Source: Scybalocola_A sp900557175
GTDB taxonomy: Bacteria > Bacillota > Clostridia > Lachnospirales > Lachnospiraceae
Assembly: GCA_937890745.1 (NCBI GenBank)
Contig: CALADH010000082.1
Coordinates: forward strand, 1-32,248
DNA: 32,248 nt
Reading direction: 5' to 3'
Each line of letters opens with the position of its first letter. The first letter of the stretch is position 1. Both the position numbers and the translations under genes were made by a program. Below the pieces are notes generated by a model. That model was not told the origin of the DNA and ran no database searches. It was given only the letters and a program-made list of their open reading frames with translations. Of the stretch, positions 8,886 to 16,082 are shown piece by piece.

Positions 8886-8904
8886 CACTCACCTCTTTGA
8901 ATCA

Positions 8905-11880
8905 TTACTGTTTTGTTTTTTTCCACTGTGTTTTGCGCACAATGACAATGACGCCTGCAACTGCTAAAACACCGAGAATAATATCTGCGGCAACAAGCCA
9001 TTTCTGCCACAGCGGCATGACTGTAACAACATTCGATGTGGATGAAATACCATTCATCGCAAAACTATTGGCAACAGCATACAAAATGTGTTTTGAGGCT
9101 GTGCGAAGCTGTGTCATGACTGTAGGATTATCCTTGTAGCCGTCAATCGGCCAGTTATCTGCACCTGAATTTAAGTATAAATCTGTACCGCCTTCAAGAC
9201 CGCCGCGGATTGCGAGCGCCGGGAAAGCCTCAGGGAACGACGCCTGATCTGTAATAATAATACCGTCATAGCCCCACTCGTCACGCACGACATTTGTCAT
9301 CAGTCCGGCATGGTTTCCCGACCATTTAAAGCCGATACGGTTCATGCTGGCCATTATACCAAGTGTACCATTTTCATCTGTAATTCCCGGCTCAAATGCC
9401 TTTAAATAAATCTCGCGGATTGACTGCTCATTTGCAAATGTACTCATACCTGAACGGTTCGTTTCCTGATCGTTTAATGCAAAATGCTTTACAAATGTAA
9501 TAACACCTTTTTCACGGGCGCCATTCACTGTCGCTTTTCCGAACTGTCCCGATAAATAACCATCCTCTGAATAGTATTCAAAGTTACGGCCTGAAAATGC
9601 TGTTCTGTGAATATTCATTGCAGGTGCATACCAGCCGGCAAAATTTAAGTCGCCCTGTGCAAGACAATCCTCACCGATAAGGCGTCCCATATTAGCAGCC
9701 ATTTCTTCATTCCATGTTGAGGAAATAACAACCTCTGAACACCACGCGTATGTTTTTTCCGGACGTGTCACGCCTGTCGTTCCCGCATTTCCGACAAAAG
9801 CCGGGCCGTCGACACATATTGTTGACGGTGCGCTGACAGAGTTTACAGCCTGCGTCTGATAACCACCGACACGCACAAGATTATACATTTCCTCCGGCGT
9901 CATCTGATTAAGTAAATCGTCCCATGCCGGATCATCTGCATCAAGACCGCGCATCATTGCAAGCGATAAACCATTATCGGCGCCTGTCACCGGCATCTGT
10001 GCATCAGAATTATCCGTTCCCTCAGGAATCGCCAGCGCCTCAACCATTTCCGGAGTCGCTGTCAGTTTATATGTTTCAGGGAATGTATTTTCCCAGTCGT
10101 TTCTTGTCAGATATACAAAGCTGTCATCGTATGTTTTCATATCTGCATCGGCAAACTGATTCTTAATCGGATTGCCTGTTTTTGAGGATACGGCATAATC
10201 ATTGCTTTCTGCAACTTCAAAATCCTTAACCATTGCCGCATCGCCCTTGCTGTCTGTATTTTTGGCGCCTTTTGCTGCAAGAATGTTATTAACCGCCTGA
10301 TGTGCATCCTTTGCAGCTGTAAAATAATAAGTGCCCTTTTCTAAAATATATGTGCCTTCGCCGTTATTGGCGGAAGCATCATAAGCTTTTAATTCTTCCT
10401 CTGAAACTGTAATTTTTACAGTCTCTGATGCACCTGCCTCTAAAGTCTCTGTTTTGGCAAAGCCGCACAATGCAACAGACGCTTTTTCTACACCGTTTGT
10501 TTTATCATATTCTGTGTACGGACTCTGAAGATAAAGCTGCACAACCTCCTTGCCTGCCTTATCGCCTGTATTTGTCACCTTCACATCAAATGTAAACTGA
10601 CCGTCTTTGTAATCGCTGCCGACAAGCTCTTGCTCAAATGTCGTATAGCTTAAACCATAACCGAACGGAAACTGAACTTCATCGGCATAATTCCATGTAT
10701 CTGCTCCATCGGCTGTCACACCGACGTTTGCCGAAGCATTTCCCTGATTTAAAACAGTATCTTCATAACGTGTTTCATAGTATTTGTAGCCGACATAAAT
10801 ACCTTCCTGATAAACAGCATAGGCTGTATGGATTGCGCCGTCCGCATTTTCCATCTGAAGATTTCCGAAGTTTGCCACTGCCGGTGCGCCAAGCGGATTA
10901 TAAGCATATGTATCGACCGTTCTTCCCGACGGATTCACTGTACCGTTTAATATATCGCCAACTGCATAAAGTCCGTCCTGTCCCGGATTTCCAATCCAAA
11001 GGCAGGCATCAATGCCATATTCTTCCTGCTCAAGGAAGGACAGCTCCATCGCATTTCCTGAATTTACAAGAACAATGACTTTGTCAAATTTTTCTCCGAC
11101 ATATGACAGTAATTTTTCCTCTGTCGCTGTCAGTTCCAAATAATGGCGTCCGATATCTTCCGGTGAATCTACAGGATCTGAATGTACAGAGCCCATAAAA
11201 CCTTCAATGTCTAACGGTTCTGCATAGCTCTCATCATATACTGTCGGAACGTCCGAGCTTTCACTGCCTGAACGTGCGATTGTAACGATTGCCGCATCAT
11301 TATATTTTTCAAAACTGTCTGTCTCTGTCTTTGTAAACATTTCAGGTGCAGCCTCATGAATCACATAACGTCCTGTACCTGCAATATCAGCGACATCCAT
11401 TCGGATATCAGCTGCCGCGCCTGTCGTATAAAAATCCCACATTGCCGGATTCACTTCAAAGCCAGTTTCCTCTAAAGCTGCTTTTAATGTCGGCACTGTT
11501 TCTGTATCAACAGCACCTGAACCGCCGCCATAAAGAATTTCAGCAGAATTGACGCCGAAAAGTGTCACCTTATTTCCGTCCATCGGAAGTGCATTTCCCT
11601 CGTTTTTGAGAAGAACAAACCCATCGGCCGCAGTCATACGTCCTGCTGCCGCATCTGCCAGCAAACGTTCCTCCTCACTGGAAAACGATGTTTTAAAATA
11701 CTCCGTATCTTCTGTGCCATTGCCATTTTCTTTAACTTCATAACTTTTGTGTCCCATGTAAGTTGTAATAATCGGCTTATACTTCATTGCAAAATAATTG
11801 CCGACGCCTAACCCTGTCACTAAAACACCAATCAATACCAATGAAGGAATTGATTTTTTCTTTGACATTCTCTTTTTCAT
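8905..11880 (-). CDS. Membrane-anchored GH3 enzyme with swapped domain order
   Basis: 991 residues. An N-terminal membrane segment (about 12-32) is followed first by the domain that is normally second: GFVLLKNEGNALPM, then Glu207 in SGSESSD as likely acid/base, then GTVNPSGRTVDT. A fibronectin-III-like domain follows (about 405-530). The (alpha/beta)8 domain comes last (about 610-940), with GRNFEYYSEDGYLSG, FVKHFALND and the predicted nucleophile Asp878 in GIIITDQAS. A second membrane segment (about 962-981) and a basic tail close the protein. The catalytic parts should therefore face outside, held at both ends. Swapped-order GH3 enzymes are known from Ruminococcus and Butyrivibrio. The ATG at 11880 is chosen because GGAGG lies 5-6 bases upstream; a longer frame starts at 11907. 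Confidence 0.9.
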   Translation of the reverse strand: MKKRMSKKKSIPSLVLIGVLVTGLGVGNYFAMKYKPIITTYMGHKSYEVKENGNGTEDTEYFKTSFSSEEERLLADAAAGRMTAADGFVLLKNEGNALPMDGNKVTLFGVNSAEILYGGGSGAVDTETVPTLKAALEETGFEVNPAMWDFYTTGAAADIRMDVADIAGTGRYVIHEAAPEMFTKTETDSFEKYNDAAIVTIARSGSESSDVPTVYDESYAEPLDIEGFMGSVHSDPVDSPEDIGRHYLELTATEEKLLSYVGEKFDKVIVLVNSGNAMELSFLEQEEYGIDACLWIGNPGQDGLYAVGDILNGTVNPSGRTVDTYAYNPLGAPAVANFGNLQMENADGAIHTAYAVYQEGIYVGYKYYETRYEDTVLNQGNASANVGVTADGADTWNYADEVQFPFGYGLSYTTFEQELVGSDYKDGQFTFDVKVTNTGDKAGKEVVQLYLQSPYTEYDKTNGVEKASVALCGFAKTETLEAGASETVKITVSEEELKAYDASANNGEGTYILEKGTYYFTAAKDAHQAVNNILAAKGAKNTDSKGDAAMVKDFEVAESNDYAVSSKTGNPIKNQFADADMKTYDDSFVYLTRNDWENTFPETYKLTATPEMVEALAIPEGTDNSDAQMPVTGADNGLSLAMMRGLDADDPAWDDLLNQMTPEEMYNLVRVGGYQTQAVNSVSAPSTICVDGPAFVGNAGTTGVTRPEKTYAWCSEVVISSTWNEEMAANMGRLIGEDCLAQGDLNFAGWYAPAMNIHRTAFSGRNFEYYSEDGYLSGQFGKATVNGAREKGVITFVKHFALNDQETNRSGMSTFANEQSIREIYLKAFEPGITDENGTLGIMASMNRIGFKWSGNHAGLMTNVVRDEWGYDGIIITDQASFPEAFPALAIRGGLEGGTDLYLNSGADNWPIDGYKDNPTVMTQLRTASKHILYAVANSFAMNGISSTSNVVTVMPLWQKWLVAADIILGVLAVAGVIVIVRKTQWKKTKQ

Positions 11881-11893
11881 AATTTCCTCCTTG

Positions 11894-11938
11894 AAAGCCT
11901 CTGCCACAAAAGGCTTTTATTTTGATATTGTTATTTTA
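11894..11938 (-). promoter_or_regulatory. Leader hairpin and possible -10 of the GH3 operon
   Basis: Read on the minus strand, TG-G-TAAAAT (11933-11938 as -10, TG just before) is a possible extended -10 element. AAAGCCT and AGGCTTT (11911-11917 and 11894-11900) form a perfect 7-bp stem that ends right before the AAGGAGG ribosome site. The hairpin could tune translation of the membrane GH3 gene. Another TATAAT lies further upstream (12005-12010), so the start of transcription is uncertain. Confidence 0.35.
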
Positions 11939-12050
11939 CCACAGCTTTACACGCATATTTTCTTTTTACATAAACTGTCGTTTTTTTGCACAATTGGCAT
12001 TTTGATTATATAAAATGCACAAATTTTATTATCTTAATTTGTATATAACG

Positions 12051-12080
12051 CACAAAGAGTCCCTCGTTACTGAGGAACTC
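12051..12080 (-). terminator. Terminator of the two-component operon
   Basis: GAGTTCCTC (12072-12080) pairs with GAGGGACTC (12057-12065) around a 6-base loop, with one G-U pair. On the minus strand only three T (TTTGTG) follow, so it may be leaky. It lies 6 bases after the kinase stop and would separate the kinase from the GH3 operon. Confidence 0.6.
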
Positions 12081-12086
12081 CCCGCT

Positions 12087-13400
12087 TTAAATTTTATTTT
12101 TCAAAGGAATCAGTATACGCACACTGAACCAATTATCAGAAAGACTGATGTCCGTCTCACCGCCATATTTTTTTACAGTATACCGTAAACTTTTAAGCCC
12201 GAAACCGTGAAACTGCCAGTCCGCCTTCGTTGTCACCGGCATCTTTTTATCAAAAACAACTTCTTCCTCACAATAATTTTCAAACCGTATCATTAAAAAC
12301 TGTTTTTGTGCACAGGCCGTCACATGGATCAGTCTTTTTTCAATATCCGGCACCTTCATCTCATATTCAATTGCATTGTCAAGGGCATTGCCGAAAATAG
12401 AGCATATATCCATAGCATCCATAAAATCGAAGACCATGCCGTCAACAACACAGGTCATAGAAATTTTTTCCTTACTGCATCGCAGACTTTTTGCCGTCAG
12501 CATCGTATCAAGCACCTCATTGCCGGTTTTATTTTGTGCCTCATAATTTTTTATCTCGTCAGCCATGCGTTCTAAATAATCTTTTTGCTTATCCGTATCA
12601 GCCTCCTGCCGGAGCACTAAAATATGATGCTTTAAATCATGATATTTATAGTTAATCAAATCTACAAGCTCCTGCGACTGCTGATATTGCTGATATTGTG
12701 TATGGAGCATCTTCTGCATAATTTCCAGCTCATACCTGCTGCGCAGCTCCATCCGCTGTACATGATAGGCATATAAAATTGCCATGCCTCCCAAATCAAC
12801 CAGCGTTCTTATTCTGAAAACCTCCCCTATATAGCTTCCGCTAAATGGCGTATGAGCCGTTACAAACCCAAGATTACTTACCAAAAATACAGCGGCACCG
12901 ATAATAATATATGAGCCAAGCTCTTTTTTACTAATGTCGTCTTTTTCTTTCAGCGTATATGGTTTATAAATAGCCCACATAAGTATATAGACTGCCGCCA
13001 AAATCAAAATCATAGGAAAAAACCCGGAAAACTTATTTTTTTCTGCACCAAAAAACAGAACAATCTGCCATCCAAAGGAAGCTGAAAACTCTGCGGCGAC
13101 AAAAGCGCGCACACAATAATATCCCGCTGCCCGCTTATTGACACAGCAGCATCCGTAAATAAACAAGTACATCATCATAATTGCCGCTGCCATGCACACA
13201 ATCCACCAAAAATTATTCAATCCTACGGTCAGATTCAAAAATATACTTTGTATGAGAAGCATTCCTGCAGAAACCACCACAAAACGTATCCCTTTAATAC
13301 GGCGTTTCAGCTCCGAAATACACTGCATACACGCCATCCATTCTGCCACTGCCGTCAATGTTCTCGGTATATCCGGTAAAATATCGGAAATCTCTGTCAT
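12087..13400 (-). CDS. GHKL sensor histidine kinase (AgrC/VirS type)
   Basis: 437 residues from the ATG at 13400. The N-terminal half has about six membrane segments (about 40-215) with short loops, so it probably senses a signal at or in the membrane. A coiled linker leads to the phospho-acceptor box YHDLKHH (His254). The GHKL ATPase domain has an N-box IFGNALDNAIE and a late GFGLKSLRYTVKKYGG motif. This layout is that of peptide-sensing AgrC-type kinases, but no agrB/agrD-like genes lie nearby. The ATG overlaps the regulator stop as ATGA and has six G 7 bases upstream; an in-frame TTG at 13415 is less likely. The partner is the LytTR regulator encoded at 13397. Confidence 0.9.
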   Translation of the reverse strand: MTEISDILPDIPRTLTAVAEWMACMQCISELKRRIKGIRFVVVSAGMLLIQSIFLNLTVGLNNFWWIVCMAAAIMMMYLFIYGCCCVNKRAAGYYCVRAFVAAEFSASFGWQIVLFFGAEKNKFSGFFPMILILAAVYILMWAIYKPYTLKEKDDISKKELGSYIIIGAAVFLVSNLGFVTAHTPFSGSYIGEVFRIRTLVDLGGMAILYAYHVQRMELRSRYELEIMQKMLHTQYQQYQQSQELVDLINYKYHDLKHHILVLRQEADTDKQKDYLERMADEIKNYEAQNKTGNEVLDTMLTAKSLRCSKEKISMTCVVDGMVFDFMDAMDICSIFGNALDNAIEYEMKVPDIEKRLIHVTACAQKQFLMIRFENYCEEEVVFDKKMPVTTKADWQFHGFGLKSLRYTVKKYGGETDISLSDNWFSVRILIPLKNKI

Positions 13401-14104
13401 TTTGTGTCCCCCCAATACTTTACAAGATCCTGCATAAAATCATTTGTCCGCCCGCGGCTCAGCGAAAGCATCTCACCTTTAACGACAGCACACTTATCCT
13501 GAATACCGTCCACATGTCTTAAGTTAATGAGATAACACTGATTTCCTCTTGAAAATCCCATGGGAATTAGTTGCGCCTCAACAGCTTTCATTGTACCGCT
13601 GCTTAAATGCGTGCCGCTGCTTGTGTGATAGAGCATATTGTGTCCCTGACTTTCCACATAATAAATATCTTCCACATCCAGACGCAAAACACCGCCTTTC
13701 ACCGGAACAACAATCACTTTTCCTCTCTTGCGATGCATTTTTCTGATTGCCCGCGAAATTCTCTGACTAAATGCAAAATAAGAGACCGGCTTCAGCACAT
13801 AGTCAAGCGCATCGACCTCATAGCCCCGGATTGCATACTGCGTCATATTTGTGATAAAAATTATGATAACCTCCGAATCGGTCTTTCGTATTTCCTCCGC
13901 TGCCGTCATCCCGTCCATGAATTTCATCTGAATGTCCATCAAAATAATATCAAACTGTGCTTTGTATTTTGATATTATACCATCCCCGTCACGGTACACC
14001 GTCACATTAATTTCTTCTCCGGATTCCTGCTGATATCGTTTCATATATTCTGTTAATTGTTTAATATAAATATCTTCATCCTCAACAATCGCTATTCTGA
14101 CCAT
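13397..14104 (-). CDS. LytTR-family response regulator (AgrA type)
   Basis: 235 residues. The receiver domain (about 1-120) has acidic residues near VEDED, the phospho-acceptor Asp57 in ILMDIQM and a conserved Lys in YVLKPV. The LytTR DNA-binding domain (about 135-230) carries the IYYVESQGHNMLYHT and YLINLRHV patterns. LytTR regulators bind direct repeats upstream of their targets. A 16-base direct repeat lies right before this gene (14115-14146), suggesting it may control itself. The gene precedes and overlaps its kinase. It sits just upstream of the GH3 operon on the same strand, making that operon a possible target, though only by position. Confidence 0.92.
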   Translation of the reverse strand: MVRIAIVEDEDIYIKQLTEYMKRYQQESGEEINVTVYRDGDGIISKYKAQFDIILMDIQMKFMDGMTAAEEIRKTDSEVIIIFITNMTQYAIRGYEVDALDYVLKPVSYFAFSQRISRAIRKMHRKRGKVIVVPVKGGVLRLDVEDIYYVESQGHNMLYHTSSGTHLSSGTMKAVEAQLIPMGFSRGNQCYLINLRHVDGIQDKCAVVKGEMLSLSRGRTNDFMQDLVKYWGDTK

Positions 14105-14112
14105 TTCGCGCC

Positions 14113-14153
14113 TACCTCTTAAAACACTTTCCTCTCAAAACACTTTAGAGGTA
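14113..14153. promoter_or_regulatory. Direct repeat within an inverted repeat before the regulator gene
   Basis: On the minus strand two 16-base units, AAAGTGTTTTGAGAGG and AAAGTGTTTTAAGAGG, lie head to tail (14131-14146, 14115-14130). They are flanked by TACCTCT and AGAGGTA (14147-14153, 14113-14119). The second unit supplies the AGAGG ribosome site of the regulator. It may be an autoregulatory binding site or an RNA hairpin hiding the ribosome site. Confidence 0.45.
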
Positions 14154-14154
14154 G

Positions 14155-14396
14155 TTTAACATGAGCAGCGTGCTTTTGTAAACCTGAACCTTTCCTGATA
14201 TTATCTTTCAAATGCGCAGAGCAAAACGGACAAGTCCACTTCGAACTCCCTAAATTCCTCAATCCTTGAGGGACTTGCTCCGCTTTGCGCGCCAGATGCA
14301 GATTGCCGCAGGCAGTCATATTCCATATGCATCTGGTCGCATCCCCCGCGGAGCTTTTTCGTGACATAGGAAGCAATTTCCTATGTCACGAAAAAA
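14155..14396. repeat. Structured intergenic repeat, copy A
   Basis: This 344-base gap (14105-14448) holds no convincing gene. It has three nested inverted repeats. A long imperfect stem joins about 14214-14237 with 14271-14290. A perfect 9-bp stem joins CCAGATGCA (14292-14300) with TGCATCTGG (14328-14336). A perfect 18-bp stem joins 14355-14372 with 14378-14395 around GCAAT. The last part (14338-14396) recurs, diverged, at 15978-16034. An open frame across it (14119-14376, minus) starts within the hairpins and has no ribosome site, so I treat it as spurious. The unit looks like a small non-autonomous repeat or structured RNA. Confidence 0.6.
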
Positions 14397-14429
14397 GCGT
14401 CCGAATCCACATTTCGTGAATCCGAACGC
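14391..14429 (-). terminator. Terminator of the nucleobase permease
   Basis: On the minus strand a 14-bp stem (14416-14429 with 14397-14410, three G-U pairs) with loop GAAAT is followed by six T (14391-14396). It lies 19 bases after the permease stop. The U-tract runs directly into the 18-bp inverted repeat of copy A. Confidence 0.88.
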
Positions 14430-14448
14430 CTCTATCCGACAAGTTTCT

Positions 14449-15861
14449 TTATGCTTTTTCCTGCTTTTCTTTAGGAAGTACAATATTTAAAATAATTGCC
14501 ATAATTGCTGCAGGCACAATACCTGAACCGCCAAAAATTAACTGTAAGAACTCCGGAAGTCCCTGAAGTGCTGTTGCGTTGGCACCAAGACCATAGCCAA
14601 GACCTAAAGCAACAGATACAATTGTTATTTTTCTCGGTGTGATTGCTTCTTTTGTGATTAACTGGATGCCGCTGACAACAATAGATGAAAACATCATAAC
14701 AGCCGCACCGCCGAGTACACTCTGAGGCATAATTGAAATAATTGCCGCAAGTTTCGGAAAAAGTCCACATAAAATAAGGAAAATCGCACCGCATGCCAGC
14801 GCAAAACGGTTGACAATCTTTGTCATCGTCACAAGACCGACATTCTGGCTGAAGGATGTATTCGGAAGAACACCAAATACGGCTGCAAGTGATGAACCAA
14901 GACCATCACAGACAATACCGCCTGAAAGCTCTTTATCTGTTGCCTCTCTGCCGATACCGCCTTCCATAACACCTGAAATATCACCGACTGTCTCTACAGC
15001 GGTTACAACAAACATAATCAGGACAGGTGCTACTGCACGCCAGTCAAATACATAATTTTCCAATCCAATCGGGAAAAGCTTCGGCACTGCAAACCAGTCT
15101 GCCTCAGCAACCTTATCCCAGTTTAATACCCATGCTTTTGTATATTCGACACCGTCTGCCGTTACGCCTGTTGTCGGAAGAATAGCTCCCATCACAGCAC
15201 AGATCACATATCCGACAATAATACCGATTAAAATTGCCGAAGAACTTGCCATTCCTTTGCATAAATGCTTTAAAACGACAATAATGATAAGCACGGCAAG
15301 ACCAATCATAAGATTTTCTATTGAACCATAGTCTTTCGCTGAATTACCGCCGGCAAATGACTGTACGCCGACACTGATTAATGAAAGACCAATAGATAAT
15401 ACAACTGTACCTGTGACAACTGCAGGGAAAAACCGTCTTAACGGCTTTAAGCAAAAGCCCAATACGCCTTCAAAAAGGCCTCCGATAATTGATGCAACCA
15501 TCATTGCACCATAAGTTAAAAGTCCCTGTCCCATAGAATTTGCCACACTTTGGAACACGCCGATGAAACCGGAGCTTGTACCCATGATAATCGGCACCTT
15601 ACCCCCGCACGGGCCAATTGCAAAAAGCTGTACAAGTGTCACAATACCTGCAATGAGCATTGCATTTTGTAAAAGTCCGACATACACATCTGCAAATTCA
15701 GAACCTGCACCGATACCGCAGGCACCGCAAATAACAATTAATGGTGTGAGATTGCCGACAAACATTGCCAATACATGCTGAAGACCAAGCGGGATTGCCT
15801 GTCTTAATGGAAGTCTTCCCTCAAATTCATAGGGAGAACCCTGCTTTTTTTCTTTCTCCAT
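14449..15861 (-). CDS. NCS2-family nucleobase permease (uracil/xanthine type)
   Basis: 470 residues with about 12-14 membrane segments. LPLRQAIPLGLQHVLAMFVGNLTP at the N-terminus, a conserved Glu in TAVETVGDISG, and PNTSFSQNVGLV are hallmarks of the nucleobase:cation symporter-2 family. These proteins take up uracil, xanthine, uric acid or other purines using a proton or sodium gradient. The N-terminal motif resembles the xanthine/uric acid branch more than UraA, but substrate cannot be settled by eye. GAGGAG lies 8 bases before the ATG. The gene stands alone, with its own promoter and terminator. I see no purine riboswitch in the short leader. Confidence 0.9.
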   Translation of the reverse strand: MEKEKKQGSPYEFEGRLPLRQAIPLGLQHVLAMFVGNLTPLIVICGACGIGAGSEFADVYVGLLQNAMLIAGIVTLVQLFAIGPCGGKVPIIMGTSSGFIGVFQSVANSMGQGLLTYGAMMVASIIGGLFEGVLGFCLKPLRRFFPAVVTGTVVLSIGLSLISVGVQSFAGGNSAKDYGSIENLMIGLAVLIIIVVLKHLCKGMASSSAILIGIIVGYVICAVMGAILPTTGVTADGVEYTKAWVLNWDKVAEADWFAVPKLFPIGLENYVFDWRAVAPVLIMFVVTAVETVGDISGVMEGGIGREATDKELSGGIVCDGLGSSLAAVFGVLPNTSFSQNVGLVTMTKIVNRFALACGAIFLILCGLFPKLAAIISIMPQSVLGGAAVMMFSSIVVSGIQLITKEAITPRKITIVSVALGLGYGLGANATALQGLPEFLQLIFGGSGIVPAAIMAIILNIVLPKEKQEKA

Positions 15862-15903
15862 AACTTTTTCTCCTCATCTTTTGTTTCATTTTGGAACTGT
15901 AAC

Positions 15904-15912
15904 ATTATATCA
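15904..15912 (-). promoter_or_regulatory. Extended -10 promoter of the permease
   Basis: On the minus strand TG-A-TATAAT (15912-15904) gives a consensus extended -10 element about 40 bases before the permease ATG. No convincing -35 box is present. Confidence 0.55.
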
Positions 15913-15977
15913 TATCAGCCTATCCCAGTACTATTATTAATTCTTATATTGTTTAAAAGTATTGCTTATAGTCATTT

Positions 15978-16034
15978 GCCGCATCCCTCGCAAAGCCTTT
16001 TTATGGCATAGGGAGCAATTTACTATATCAAAAA
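15978..16034. repeat. Structured intergenic repeat, partial copy B
   Basis: It shares with copy A (14338-14396) the series CGCATCCC-x-CGC, AGC, a T-run, CATAGG, AGCAATTT, CTAT-x-TCA and an A-run, in the same order and orientation. The stem is imperfect here, as in a decayed copy. Like copy A it directly abuts the U-tract of a minus-strand terminator. Confidence 0.55.
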
Positions 16035-16069
16035 ACACCCGATATTGTGTCCGCCGCAATATCGGGTGT
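16029..16069 (-). terminator. Terminator of pgi
   Basis: On the minus strand ACACCCGATATTG (16057-16069) pairs perfectly with CAATATCGGGTGT (16035-16047) around a 9-base loop, followed by six T. It lies 13 bases after the pgi stop. Confidence 0.92.
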
Positions 16070-16082
16070 CTAATCATATCAA

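Noticed and set aside
11990..12010. TATAAT at 12005-12010 (minus) as the GH3 promoter
   Set aside because: The hexamer is perfect, but there is neither a matching -35 box nor a TG extension. I did not list it as a feature of its own, though it cannot be excluded.
14119..14376. 85-codon minus-strand open frame
   Set aside because: It crosses the inverted repeats and the direct repeat before the regulator, has no ribosome site, and its composition follows the repeat structure. A spurious frame on a repeat is more likely.
15862..15980. Possible purine or xanthine riboswitch before the NCS2 permease
   Set aside because: The leader from the -10 box to the ATG is only about 40 bases and has no aptamer-like pairing.
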